From the NCBI GenBank assembly GCA_049966695.1, contig JBMFUG010000079.1:1-10695 (forward strand): a stretch of DNA of 10,695 bases, in the 5' to 3' direction. The stretch comes from JAKAWM01 sp049966695. Its GTDB lineage: Bacteria; Actinomycetota; Acidimicrobiia; Acidimicrobiales; Palsa-688. How positions within the stretch are numbered: position 1 is the stretch's first letter; each line of letters begins with the position of its first letter. Positions 1-6,227 of this stretch are shown here, piece after piece. Below the pieces are notes generated by a model that was not told the origin of the DNA, made no database searches, and worked only from the letters and a program-made list of their open reading frames with translations. A program made the translations under genes and the position numbers.

Positions 1-54
1 ACCGTTGTGGTCGTCGGCACCGTTGTGGTCGTCGGCACCGTCGTCGTCGTGGCC
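1..54 (-). repeat. 18-bp tandem repeat encoding VPTTTT units
   Basis: The unit accgttgtggtcgtcggc occurs exactly at 1-18 and 19-36, with a diverged third unit at 37-54. On the minus strand each unit encodes a Thr/Val/Pro hexapeptide of the left-edge protein. The array probably continues beyond the window. Its multiple-of-three period keeps the reading frame when copy number changes. Confidence 0.85.
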
Positions 55-1085
55 GAGACCTTGGTGGGCGCAGTCGTCGTGGTCCCCTTAAAGCCTGCCC
101 CTGGGATCTCGATCTCTATCGTCTTGCTAGCCGCTGGCGCTCCTCCTGGCTCAAGACTGGCAGAGACAGACAACGTGGCGGGGACGTCAGGTGTTAGTCG
201 AAAGCCTGCCAATGTGACAGCGTAGGCCTGGCCAGCGGAGAGGTTTATGGACGCCGACTTGCTCTGAGCGAGCGAGCCCTGGGCGCTGAGGGCTGTATTT
301 ACTGCGACGCCGTTTTCCGGTGCCTGGCCAGTATCGGCCACAATTACTGTCACTGAGACGGTAGGAGAGGGGCTAAGAAGCTCTACGTTGCCTTGCATGC
401 TCAAAGCGATGGGGTTCGTCGTAATGGCGTCGATAGCTAGTTTTCGACCAGTGGTCCTAACTGAGGCGGCCTCGAGCCCTTTTGCGAAGGCGCTGAGCTC
501 GTTCACGTCGTAAGCGCCTGGGTCTGTGGCCCATTGCGATGCCGGCATGCTCACGCCCAATGGCGGTAGGGCCTTCAGGAACAGCTTGTAGGCGTTGTCT
601 GACAACTGGAAGTCTGACACAGCCGAGGTCATTGCCTGCAAGCCCGAAGTGATGGGACTACCTTTCAGCAGGTCGGCGGCAGCGGAGGCCATCTCTTGGG
701 CCCCGGCTTGGCGTGCGGCCAAGGCGGCCTGGAGAAAGCCGTCAGCTTCCACCACTTCTGACGGCTCCCGGTACGAACGCACGGCAGCAGACGTGGCTGA
801 GGCCTGCGCCGCCAGGGTAGACAGCTCCCCGGCGGCACCACGTGCTCCAGAGGGTGAGCTGCCGGAAACAACCTGAGCGATCTCGCGGCCTTGAGCGGTC
901 GACTGGGAGATCTCTGGGATTACCCTGTCCACCCAGGCCTGGGTGTCTAAAAGCTGGCCCGGTTGTTGTGAACGGGCGTGCATCGAGGCGTCTGCCAGCA
1001 GCACTATGATCGTGAGCGCGAGGGGGATCACAAGCCAGCGCTGCGAGCCACCTCGACGTCTTGTGGGCCGGGGCGCCATCGCCAT
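1..1085 (-). CDS. Membrane-anchored extracytoplasmic protein with Thr-rich linker, C-terminus cut by window edge
   Basis: The minus strand is open without a stop from an ATG at 1085 to the left edge (361 codons, C-terminus missing). A second in-frame ATG lies at 1079, and an in-frame TGA sits 9 nt upstream of the first. The N-terminus is basic (RRR at residues 9-11), then has a hydrophobic segment at about residues 17-33, fitting a signal anchor or uncleaved signal peptide. Residues 40-230 are Ala/Ser/Gln-rich and mostly helical in character, with no motif I recognise. Residues 235-335 have alternating beta-type sequence like an Ig or CARDB-like sandwich domain. From about residue 340 a Thr/Val/Pro linker of TTTTVP units begins and runs off the window. 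By inference it is an exported or membrane-tethered protein; function unknown. No close Shine-Dalgarno is visible. Confidence 0.75.
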   Translation of the reverse strand, partial: MAMAPRPTRRRGGSQRWLVIPLALTIIVLLADASMHARSQQPGQLLDTQAWVDRVIPEISQSTAQGREIAQVVSGSSPSGARGAAGELSTLAAQASATSAAVRSYREPSEVVEADGFLQAALAARQAGAQEMASAAADLLKGSPITSGLQAMTSAVSDFQLSDNAYKLFLKALPPLGVSMPASQWATDPGAYDVNELSAFAKGLEAASVRTTGRKLAIDAITTNPIALSMQGNVELLSPSPTVSVTVIVADTGQAPENGVAVNTALSAQGSLAQSKSASINLSAGQAYAVTLAGFRLTPDVPATLSVSASLEPGGAPAASKTIEIEIPGAGFKGTTTTAPTKVSATTTTVPTTTTVPTTTT

Positions 1086-1094
1086 ATCCCATCA

Positions 1095-1100
1095 ACGATA
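1095..1100 (-). promoter_or_regulatory. Candidate -10 box (TATCGT) of the left-edge gene
   Basis: Read on the minus strand, TATCGT fits TAnnnT and ends 9 nt before the ATG at 1085, so a transcript would have almost no leader. No convincing -35 box was found. This is weak evidence based on position and the missing Shine-Dalgarno. Confidence 0.25.
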
Positions 1101-1245
1101 CAAATAGACGGAGAGGGGCGGGGCCGACGGGCACGTCGAGCGGCTCAGGGTGCCGCGTGCCCAAAGGGCGGGCGGGCTTAGCAGGCACATAGACGGGCTC
1201 ATGTAGGCAGGTGCACAAAGGCGGTGAAGCGAGGCGAGGCCTTCG

Positions 1246-1284
1246 CCGGCACGTGGGACCGGCACGTGGGACCGGCACGTGGGC
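1246..1284. repeat. 13-bp tandem repeat, three units
   Basis: The unit ccggcacgtggga is repeated exactly at 1246-1258 and 1259-1271, with a third copy at 1272-1284 differing in its last base. Each unit holds the palindrome CACGTG. It lies 37 bp beyond the stop codon of the HAD gene, in the 235-bp gap before the left-edge gene. That gap otherwise shows no gene I can support. Confidence 0.85.
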
Positions 1285-1320
1285 AACGAAGCGCAAGTGC
1301 TCTCGCTGTGGCCAGCGGGG

Positions 1321-2019
1321 TCACAAGCCGGCTGTCAGCAGCTGAACGATGTCCTCTGTGCTCGTGAAGTTCTCGACCACAACCTCGGCGCCCAGTCGGC
1401 TCAGCTCAGGGACGCCGAAGCGGCCTGTCGCCACGAGGAGGCAGCGGGCCCCAACAGCCTTGGCACACTCGTAGTCCCTGGGGGTGTCGCCGATGACCCA
1501 GACGTCGCTTGAGCGCAGGTAGGCGCCTCGCCGCTCGGCTAAACGGCTGAGGGCTATAGGTACCAGCGCCGTTCTGTCCTCGCTATCGCTGCCGTAGGCT
1601 CCGACCTCCAGGTCAAGCCAGTGCTGGAGACCGAAAGCAGAGAGCTTTACGATGGCGTTGGGCTGGATGTTGCCGGTCAGGACGGAAAGGTGCAGGCGGG
1701 GGTCAGCCGACAGGGCAGCAAGTAGCTCGGGGACGCCCTGGCAAGGGCTGCCCCGGGCTTCCAGCTCGCCTGCTGCGTTCGCCAGCTCCGCTTCGAGCTG
1801 TTTGAGGACCACCGGTAACTGCCCATAAGCGCCAGCGCCGTCCATGGCCAGGTACTCACGCACGATCTGGGGGTCAGTTTTGCCGCTCATCTGCACGCGC
1901 CCAGACGGTGCACGCCCAAGGACGGCTCCTACTGCCCTGTCGAACACCGCTCGTCCAATTTCTCCAGCCTGCACCAAGGTGCCGTCAATGTCGAAGAGCA
2001 GCAGCCGTTGAACAACCAT
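1321..2019 (-). CDS. HAD-superfamily phosphatase (phosphoglycolate phosphatase-like)
   Basis: This 232-residue protein carries all four HAD motifs. Motif I is FDIDGT with nucleophile D10 and acid/base D12. Motif II is LTGN with T115. The motif III lysine is probably K125, and motif IV is GDTPRD with D178 and D182. The helical cap between motifs I and II (about residues 18-100) places it with Gph/PGP-like subfamily I enzymes, which hydrolyse small phosphate monoesters in the cytoplasm. The substrate cannot be read from sequence. It is divergent from pgi with only 35 bp between starts, which could suggest a sugar-phosphate link, but that is inference. The ATG at 2019 begins 9 residues before the nucleophile, as usual for the family, and has a TATCTT box 6 nt upstream rather than a Shine-Dalgarno, so it may be leaderless. 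Confidence 0.9.
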   Translation of the reverse strand: MVVQRLLLFDIDGTLVQAGEIGRAVFDRAVGAVLGRAPSGRVQMSGKTDPQIVREYLAMDGAGAYGQLPVVLKQLEAELANAAGELEARGSPCQGVPELLAALSADPRLHLSVLTGNIQPNAIVKLSAFGLQHWLDLEVGAYGSDSEDRTALVPIALSRLAERRGAYLRSSDVWVIGDTPRDYECAKAVGARCLLVATGRFGVPELSRLGAEVVVENFTSTEDIVQLLTAGL

Positions 2020-2025
2020 GTGCCG

Positions 2026-2031
2026 AAGATA
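2026..2031 (-). promoter_or_regulatory. Candidate -10 box (TATCTT) for leaderless HAD transcript
   Basis: On the minus strand TATCTT (TAnnnT) ends 6 nt before the ATG at 2019, the spacing expected when transcription starts at the initiation codon. No -35 match is seen and there is no Shine-Dalgarno. The same 35-bp gap must also hold control signals for pgi on the other strand. Confidence 0.35.
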
Positions 2032-2054
2032 ACTGGTGGTGCAAGACTGCCACC

Positions 2055-3692
2055 ATGGAGATAACGCCAGTCCGCATCAGGGGCACTTCAGAGTGGCAGG
2101 CCTTAGCCGACCACTTCGCTGCCCTCCGTGATGTCCACTTGAGGGATCTCTTTGCCCAGGAGCCGCTCAGGGCTGAGACGATGTCAGTTGAGGCGGGCGA
2201 CCTGTGGCTCGATTACTCGAAGAACCGCCTGACCACTGAGACGGTCCGCCTGCTTGTTGCCTTGGCAGAGCGAGCGGGCCTGCACGACCGCATCGAGGCC
2301 ATGTTCGCAGGGGAGCACATCAACGTTACTGAGGACCGTGCCGTGCTCCATGTAGCCCTGCGGGCTGCTTCCGGCGCGCAGATAACTGACGGCACGCACA
2401 ACGTCGTGCCTGACGTCCACCGAGTGCTCGACAAGATGGCTGACTTTGCCCGGCGGGTACGGTCAGGAGAGTGGAGGGGCTTTACTGGCAAGAGGATCCG
2501 CAACGTCGTCAACATCGGCATCGGCGGGTCTGATCTCGGGCCGGCCATGGCTTACGAAGCCCTCTTGCCCTTCTCCGACCGCTCCGTTTCGTTTTATTTC
2601 GTTTCCAACGTCGACGGCGCCGACATTTGGGAAGCCACCGCTGGGCTGGACCCGGCCGAGACACTGTTTATAGTTAGCTCGAAGACCTTCACAACCCTGG
2701 AGACTATGAGCAACGCTAAATCGGCTCGTCAGTGGCTGCTCGCCGGGCTTGGGGACCCCAAATCGGTGCAGAAGCACTTCGTCGCAGTGTCCACCAATGC
2801 GAAAGAGGTGCAAAACTTTGGGATCGACGTAGCTAACATGTTCGAGTTCTGGGACTGGGTAGGAGGTAGGTACTCCTACGACTCGGCGATCGGGTTGTCC
2901 CTTATGATCTCGGTCGGCCCAGAGGCCTTTTTCGACATGCTGGCCGGTTTTCGGGCCATAGACGAGCACTTTTACTCGGCACCGTTCGACCGCAACCTCC
3001 CAGTCCTGCTGGGGCTGATTGGGTTTTGGTACAACAACTTTTTCGGCGCCGAAACCCACGCCGTGCTCCCCTATAGCCGTTACCTGGCCAAGTTCCCTTC
3101 CTATTTGCAGCAGCTAGAGATGGAGAGCAACGGCAAGTCTGTGACGCTCGACGGCATGCCGGTGGACGTCCATACGGCGCCTGTCATATGGGGGTCGGCA
3201 GGTACCAATGGCCAGCACGCCTACTACCAGTTGCTGCACCAGGGCACGCGGCTGGTGCCCGCCGACTTCATTGGCTTTTTGCACCCTGCTCACCGGGTCG
3301 GGGACCACCACGACATGTTGATGGCTAATTTGATCGCCCAGACAGAGGCTCTGGCCTTTGGCAAGACGTCAGAACAGGTCCGCTCAGAAGGGGCTCCCGA
3401 GCGGCTGGTACCTCACAGGACGTTCCCTGGCAACCGGCCGACGAACACCATCCTTGCCCCCGAGCTGAGCCCACGGACTCTGGGCGAGCTCGTCGCTGCC
3501 TACGAGCACAAGGTGCTCACCCAAGGCGTTTTGTGGGGCGTCAACAGCTTCGACCAGTGGGGTGTCGAACTGGGCAAGTCACTAGCGTTGCGGGTCGCAC
3601 CGGAGCTGACAGCGGAGGCTGAGCCTGTGCTTGCCCACGACAGCTCGACGAACGCGCTCATCCGCCGCTACCGGGCGGCGCGGCACCCCTGA
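2055..3692 (+). CDS. pgi: Glucose-6-phosphate isomerase
   Basis: A 545-residue protein, close to the 549 of E. coli Pgi, that interconverts glucose 6-phosphate and fructose 6-phosphate in glycolysis and gluconeogenesis. The sugar-phosphate loop GIGGSDLGP is at about residues 155-163. The first family signature, WVGGRYSYDSAIG, is present, as is the second, SFDQWGVELGK. Catalytic residues align well: E357 in MESNGK, H388 in GTNGQHAYYQ and K508 in ELGK. The ATG at 2055 was chosen because the reading frame upstream (from 1908) overlaps the start of the divergent HAD gene and has no family similarity; the sequence METPVR-like start followed by W and F residues matches the usual N-terminus. No good Shine-Dalgarno precedes it. 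It is convergent with the small gene at 3809-4213. Confidence 0.97.
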   Translation: MEITPVRIRGTSEWQALADHFAALRDVHLRDLFAQEPLRAETMSVEAGDLWLDYSKNRLTTETVRLLVALAERAGLHDRIEAMFAGEHINVTEDRAVLHVALRAASGAQITDGTHNVVPDVHRVLDKMADFARRVRSGEWRGFTGKRIRNVVNIGIGGSDLGPAMAYEALLPFSDRSVSFYFVSNVDGADIWEATAGLDPAETLFIVSSKTFTTLETMSNAKSARQWLLAGLGDPKSVQKHFVAVSTNAKEVQNFGIDVANMFEFWDWVGGRYSYDSAIGLSLMISVGPEAFFDMLAGFRAIDEHFYSAPFDRNLPVLLGLIGFWYNNFFGAETHAVLPYSRYLAKFPSYLQQLEMESNGKSVTLDGMPVDVHTAPVIWGSAGTNGQHAYYQLLHQGTRLVPADFIGFLHPAHRVGDHHDMLMANLIAQTEALAFGKTSEQVRSEGAPERLVPHRTFPGNRPTNTILAPELSPRTLGELVAAYEHKVLTQGVLWGVNSFDQWGVELGKSLALRVAPELTAEAEPVLAHDSSTNALIRRYRAARHP

Positions 3693-3731
3693 GCACACAG
3701 GGCCAGCACATAGGGCCGGCACACAGGGCCG
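3693..3731. repeat. 13-bp tandem repeat, three units, directly after the pgi stop
   Basis: Units gcacacagggcca, gcacatagggccg and gcacacagggccg run end to end, beginning at the first base after the TGA of pgi. They are similar in length and start (GGCAC/GCAC) to the 13-bp units at 1246-1284. A further 9-bp repeat, cagcgccgt, follows at 3738-3746 and 3749-3757. Confidence 0.85.
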
Positions 3732-3764
3732 GCTTGTCAGCGCCGTTGCAGCGCCGTGAAGCCC

Positions 3765-3791
3765 GGGCCAGCTGTTTGTCGCCGCTGGCCC
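3765..3791. terminator. GC-rich hairpin between convergent genes
   Basis: GGGCCAGC at 3765-3772 pairs exactly with GCTGGCCC at 3784-3791 around an 11-nt loop. It sits between the stops of pgi and the convergent small gene. No T-run follows on either strand, so it would be a non-canonical terminator at best. Confidence 0.4.
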
Positions 3792-3827
3792 ATGTACGGT
3801 TACGCCGCTTATAGCTGGCCCATGTAC
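3784..3827. repeat. 14-bp direct repeat echoing the 3' end of the small gene
   Basis: gctggcccatgtac is present at 3784-3797 and again at 3814-3827, exactly 30 bp apart. The second copy lies inside the last codons of the minus-strand gene ending at 3809; the first lies just past its stop. Confidence 0.85.
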
Positions 3828-4213
3828 CTGTACATAGCGCCACGTACCAAGACGTCGAGGTCCTCGGGGGTGCTCAGGCGCTCGATGTTGCCCCACACCT
3901 TCAGCTCAAGCGGCACCAAAGCATGCCGCTGAAGTGCTTTCAGGTCGTCCTCGGTCGTCGTCGCGTTCAGGATGTCAACTATCAGGTCGAAGACAACGGC
4001 CCCCCAGTTGGACAGCGGCCGGCGCGCCTGGTTGAAGTCGCGCACCCTGCGCAAGGCGCCTCTTTCGCTGTGGGCGAGCAGGTTGAGGTAACCCCAGGGT
4101 GGCGCTGCCTCGCCTCGTTCTTGTAGGGCGATAAGCACTTCGCCCTGGATCAACGCCTCAGCCATCTGGACTACAGAGATGTCCGCCGTTGGCTTGGATT
4201 GGCCCGGGTCCAC
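3809..4213 (-). CDS. Conserved-looking small protein of unknown function
   Basis: I do not recognise this 134-residue protein. It is soluble in character, with no signal peptide or membrane segment, and appears largely helical: a helix around residues 12-32 (AEALIQGEVLIALQ), a Trp/Tyr-containing turn near residue 40, and a longer amphipathic C-terminal half ending in MYRYMGQL. No cysteine, metal-binding or catalytic motif stands out. The GTG at 4213 is preferred over an in-frame ATG at 4309 because AGGAG lies 9 nt before it, while the extra 32 residues are Gln/Arg-rich and unlike a folded N-terminus. It is downstream of mrp on the same strand after a 199-bp gap and may be co-transcribed, and is convergent with pgi. 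Confidence 0.7.
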   Translation of the reverse strand: MDPGQSKPTADISVVQMAEALIQGEVLIALQERGEAAPPWGYLNLLAHSERGALRRVRDFNQARRPLSNWGAVVFDLIVDILNATTTEDDLKALQRHALVPLELKVWGNIERLSTPEDLDVLVRGAMYRYMGQL

Positions 4214-4222
4214 GCTCGTTAG

Positions 4223-4227
4223 CTCCT
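4223..4227 (-). promoter_or_regulatory. Shine-Dalgarno deciding the start of the small gene
   Basis: On the minus strand AGGAG is followed by 9 nt and then GTG at 4213. No comparable site precedes the ATG at 4309, so this site sets the gene start. Confidence 0.6.
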
Positions 4228-4385
4228 GTTGTCGTTCGTTGCCTTGTCCCTGTATATGGTCTTGCGCTCCGTGAGCTCGCTGGCCGTTCCTCGCTTGGCC
4301 TCGGCTCATAGTGGGGGCATTGGGGTCACAATGTCACGCGCGAAAGGCCTTCTGCACGCGCGCAAAGAACGCTGCGCCGTTCACC

Positions 4386-4417
4386 GCGCGCTCAGCTGTT
4401 GGCCACGCGCGCTCAGC
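4386..4417. repeat. 11-bp direct repeat overlapping the mrp stop
   Basis: gcgcgctcagc occurs at 4386-4396 and 4407-4417, 21 bp apart. The second copy includes the mrp stop codon at 4413-4415 and the first lies just downstream of it in the direction of transcription. Confidence 0.75.
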
Positions 4418-5675
4418 GCAAACTCGGCGACGGCGTTGGGTCGCCTTTGTCCAATAGCTTGTCCAACTGGCTGAGCAGCCGAGCCGAGCATGCGTTCATT
4501 TTTACGACCGGGCAGACTTTGAGCACCTTGGCGACGAGGTCTGAAAAGGCTCGTGCTACCTCGGCGGCGGCATTGAGGGCCGCGGGTTCGCCCGTATCGC
4601 CCCCGGCTGCCACGGCAGGGTCGACCGGGATTCTGGCCAACAGGGGGACGCCGAGCTCATCGGCGAGCCGGCGGCCGCCACCGCTGCCGAACAGCTGGTA
4701 GCGCTCCCCATGGGCACAGGTGAAGGCGCTCATGTTCTCCACGACACCTGCAATGCGCAGGTAGCTCTTTTTTGCCATGCTGGCCGCTCTTGCCGCCACT
4801 TGCTGAGCCGCATGTGCTGGTGTGGTGACTATGACAACCTCAGCGCTAGGGACCATGCGGGCCAGGCCCATCTGGATGTCCCCCGTCCCAGGGGGCATGT
4901 CCACTACGAGGTAGTCCAGGTCGCCCCAGTCGACATCCTCGAGGAAGTGCTGTACGGCCCGGTTGAGCATGAGCCCTCGCCACATGATGGCGTCACCTTG
5001 TCCGGCCAAAAAACCCATTGAGACGACCCGCAGCTCCCCTTCAGAGCCCTCCCCGTCGGGCCTCAGGCGCTGGCCGAACTTGCGCGACAAGGGCTGTATC
5101 AGCTTCCGGCTTGGGGTAACGGGGTCGGGCCGTACACCTAGCTGCCCCTCCATGCCCAGCATCCGTGGTACGGAGAAACCGGCGATGTCCGCGTCAAGGA
5201 GCCCCACGACATGACCCCGGGCAGCCAGGCCGGCCGCCAGGTTGACAGCCACGGACGACTTGCCGACCCCCCCCTTCCCCGACGACACAGCCAGCACCCT
5301 CGCCCGTGGGGGCACCGTCGTCTTGGGGGCTCGGTCCCTTGCTTTCCAGCGCGCACGTGACATGAGAGCGGCTTTTTGCTGCTTGTCCATCTCGACCGTC
5401 TCGACACGCACGTCGTCGGCCCCAGCCAGAGCGCCAACCCGGCCTGTCACCTCAGCTTTTATCTGGTTGCGAAGGGGACAGGAGGGTGTCGTGAGGGCTA
5501 TGCGCACAGTCACGACCCCGCCAGGTGAGACAGCGGCGGAGCTCACCATGCCGAGGTCTACGATGTTGTCGCCCAGTTCAGGGTCCACAACCCCGCGCAA
5601 CGCGTCTAGGACGGCTTGTTCAGTTAGGCCGGGGGGCGGCTCCGGGCCAAGAGGGGTTGGGACCACGGTTTTCAT
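4413..5675 (-). CDS. mrp: Mrp/ApbC-family Fe-S cluster carrier ATPase
   Basis: A 420-residue protein in two domains. Residues 17-105 form a MIP18/DUF59 domain (VDPELGDNIVDLG and TTPSCP with C66). Residues about 127-385 form the ParA/MinD-type P-loop ATPase: deviant Walker A SSGKGGVGKSS with K134 and K139, DADI at 161-164, Walker B VVDMPPGTGD with D259, and ENMS before FGSGGG. The family binds and transfers Fe-S clusters in an ATP-dependent way. The usual CPxCG pair after ENMS is reduced here to a single cysteine (C320 in FTCAHGE); a C-terminal tail has C388 and C396. The ATG at 5675 starts 16 residues before the first domain; the frame stays open far upstream, but only as antisense of erpA and ridA. 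It is divergent from erpA, which fits a shared Fe-S role. Confidence 0.93.
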   Translation of the reverse strand: MKTVVPTPLGPEPPPGLTEQAVLDALRGVVDPELGDNIVDLGMVSSAAVSPGGVVTVRIALTTPSCPLRNQIKAEVTGRVGALAGADDVRVETVEMDKQQKAALMSRARWKARDRAPKTTVPPRARVLAVSSGKGGVGKSSVAVNLAAGLAARGHVVGLLDADIAGFSVPRMLGMEGQLGVRPDPVTPSRKLIQPLSRKFGQRLRPDGEGSEGELRVVSMGFLAGQGDAIMWRGLMLNRAVQHFLEDVDWGDLDYLVVDMPPGTGDIQMGLARMVPSAEVVIVTTPAHAAQQVAARAASMAKKSYLRIAGVVENMSAFTCAHGERYQLFGSGGGRRLADELGVPLLARIPVDPAVAAGGDTGEPAALNAAAEVARAFSDLVAKVLKVCPVVKMNACSARLLSQLDKLLDKGDPTPSPSLR

Positions 5676-5688
5676 GGTACGGGCAACA

Positions 5689-5711
5689 GTGACCGCACCG
5701 ACGTGACCGCA
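5689..5711. repeat. 9-bp direct repeat in the mrp/erpA divergent region
   Basis: gtgaccgca occurs at 5689-5697 and 5703-5711, 14 bp apart, just upstream of mrp. It could be a regulator site for mrp or chance in GC-rich DNA. Confidence 0.5.
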
Positions 5712-5719
5712 GCGAGCAC

Positions 5720-5746
5720 TTGTAAGGGTATGCCAATGTGTAAGAT
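5720..5746 (+). promoter_or_regulatory. Candidate erpA promoter
   Basis: TTGTAA at 5720-5725 and TAAGAT at 5741-5746 resemble -35 and -10 boxes, but with a short 15-bp spacer. A start near 5753 would give a leader of about 25 nt before the GTG at 5778, long enough to carry the Shine-Dalgarno. Confidence 0.35.
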
Positions 5747-5767
5747 GGGCCAAACCTAAGTGGACAC

Positions 5768-5773
5768 AGGAGG
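5768..5773 (+). promoter_or_regulatory. Shine-Dalgarno deciding the erpA start
   Basis: AGGAGG lies 4 nt before GTG at 5778. An in-frame GTG at 5760 has no such site and would place this sequence inside the coding region, so 5778 is preferred. Confidence 0.6.
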
Positions 5774-5777
5774 AGCA

Positions 5778-6143
5778 GTGAGCACCACTTCTACCACGCC
5801 CGGCCTTACGGCCTTTACCGGGGCCTTGTCCCTCACCGACGCTGCTGTCGCAAAAGTGGCCCAGTTGCTCGAAGAAGAGGGCAACCCAGATTTGTTCCTG
5901 CGGGTGGCTGTCAGGCCCGGGGGCTGCTCTGGCTTTTCTTACGAGATGTTCTTCGATTCCGAGCTTTACGACGACGACCTGCAGTCCGGTTTTGGGGACG
6001 TGAAGGTGGTGGTCGACTCGGCAAGTGCCTCGATGCTTACTGGGGCTACGCTCGATTACAAAGACGGCCTCCAGGGCGCCGGGTTCTCCATCAACAACCC
6101 GAACGCCTCGCGTACTTGTGGGTGCGGCCACTCTTTCTGCTGA
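5778..6143 (+). CDS. erpA: A-type Fe-S cluster carrier (ErpA/IscA/HesB family)
   Basis: A 121-residue HesB-like protein that accepts Fe-S clusters from the assembly scaffold and inserts them into target enzymes. The three conserved cluster-binding cysteines are present: C50 in GGCSG, and C114 and C116 in the C-terminal TCGCG motif; the protein ends on an extra cysteine, C121. The core starts at SLTDAAVAKV, so about 16 residues of Ser/Thr-rich leader precede it. The GTG at 5778 follows AGGAGG closely. ErpA is chosen over IscA because the gene is not in an isc operon and the sequence resembles the single actinobacterial A-type carrier; the exact subtype is not proven. It is divergent from mrp across 102 bp and followed by ridA on the same strand after 84 bp. 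Confidence 0.92.
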   Translation: MSTTSTTPGLTAFTGALSLTDAAVAKVAQLLEEEGNPDLFLRVAVRPGGCSGFSYEMFFDSELYDDDLQSGFGDVKVVVDSASASMLTGATLDYKDGLQGAGFSINNPNASRTCGCGHSFC

Positions 6144-6154
6144 GCCGTGACTTC

Positions 6155-6181
6155 GGCCCCGCAGCCGGTGGCCCCGCAGCC
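6155..6181. repeat. 12-bp direct repeat after the erpA stop
   Basis: ggccccgcagcc occurs at 6155-6166 and 6170-6181, 15 bp apart, beginning 11 bp after the erpA stop codon. Confidence 0.8.
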
Positions 6182-6215
6182 TTTGGGCCGAGTGGTGGGG
6201 ACGGGCGTGAACAAG

Positions 6216-6221
6216 CAAAAT
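6216..6221 (+). promoter_or_regulatory. Candidate -10 box for leaderless ridA transcript
   Basis: CAAAAT matches TATAAT at four of six positions and ends 6 nt before the ridA GTG, the spacing of a leaderless start. No -35 box was identified and read-through from erpA is equally possible. Confidence 0.3.
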
Positions 6222-6227
6222 AGCTGA

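Larger units (their letters stand above)
6147..6227 (+). other. Short reading frame abutting ridA, in the same frame
   Basis: From a GTG 3 nt after the erpA stop, 26 codons run to a TGA at 6225-6227, and ridA begins with GTG at the next base in the same frame. The peptide is Pro/Ala-rich and has no Shine-Dalgarno. It may be a leader peptide coupling translation into ridA, a former N-terminus of RidA cut off by the TGA, or chance. Confidence 0.25.

Noticed and set aside
742..1296. 184-codon minus-strand frame overlapping the left-edge gene
   Set aside because: It is Pro/Arg-rich, overlaps the better frame that has a signal anchor and Thr-rich linker, and runs through the 13-bp repeats.
1908..2054. 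Upstream in-frame extension of pgi by 49 codons
   Set aside because: It overlaps the start of the HAD gene on the other strand, is rich in Cys/Arg/Pro and does not resemble any Pgi N-terminus.
3693..3731. Possible CRISPR-like array after pgi, because units repeat at regular intervals
   Set aside because: The 13-bp units are tandem with no spacers and only three copies; no cas gene is present.
4214..4309. Longer version of the small gene from the ATG at 4309
   Set aside because: The 32 extra residues are low-complexity Gln/Arg/Gly and the region contains the Shine-Dalgarno for the GTG at 4213.
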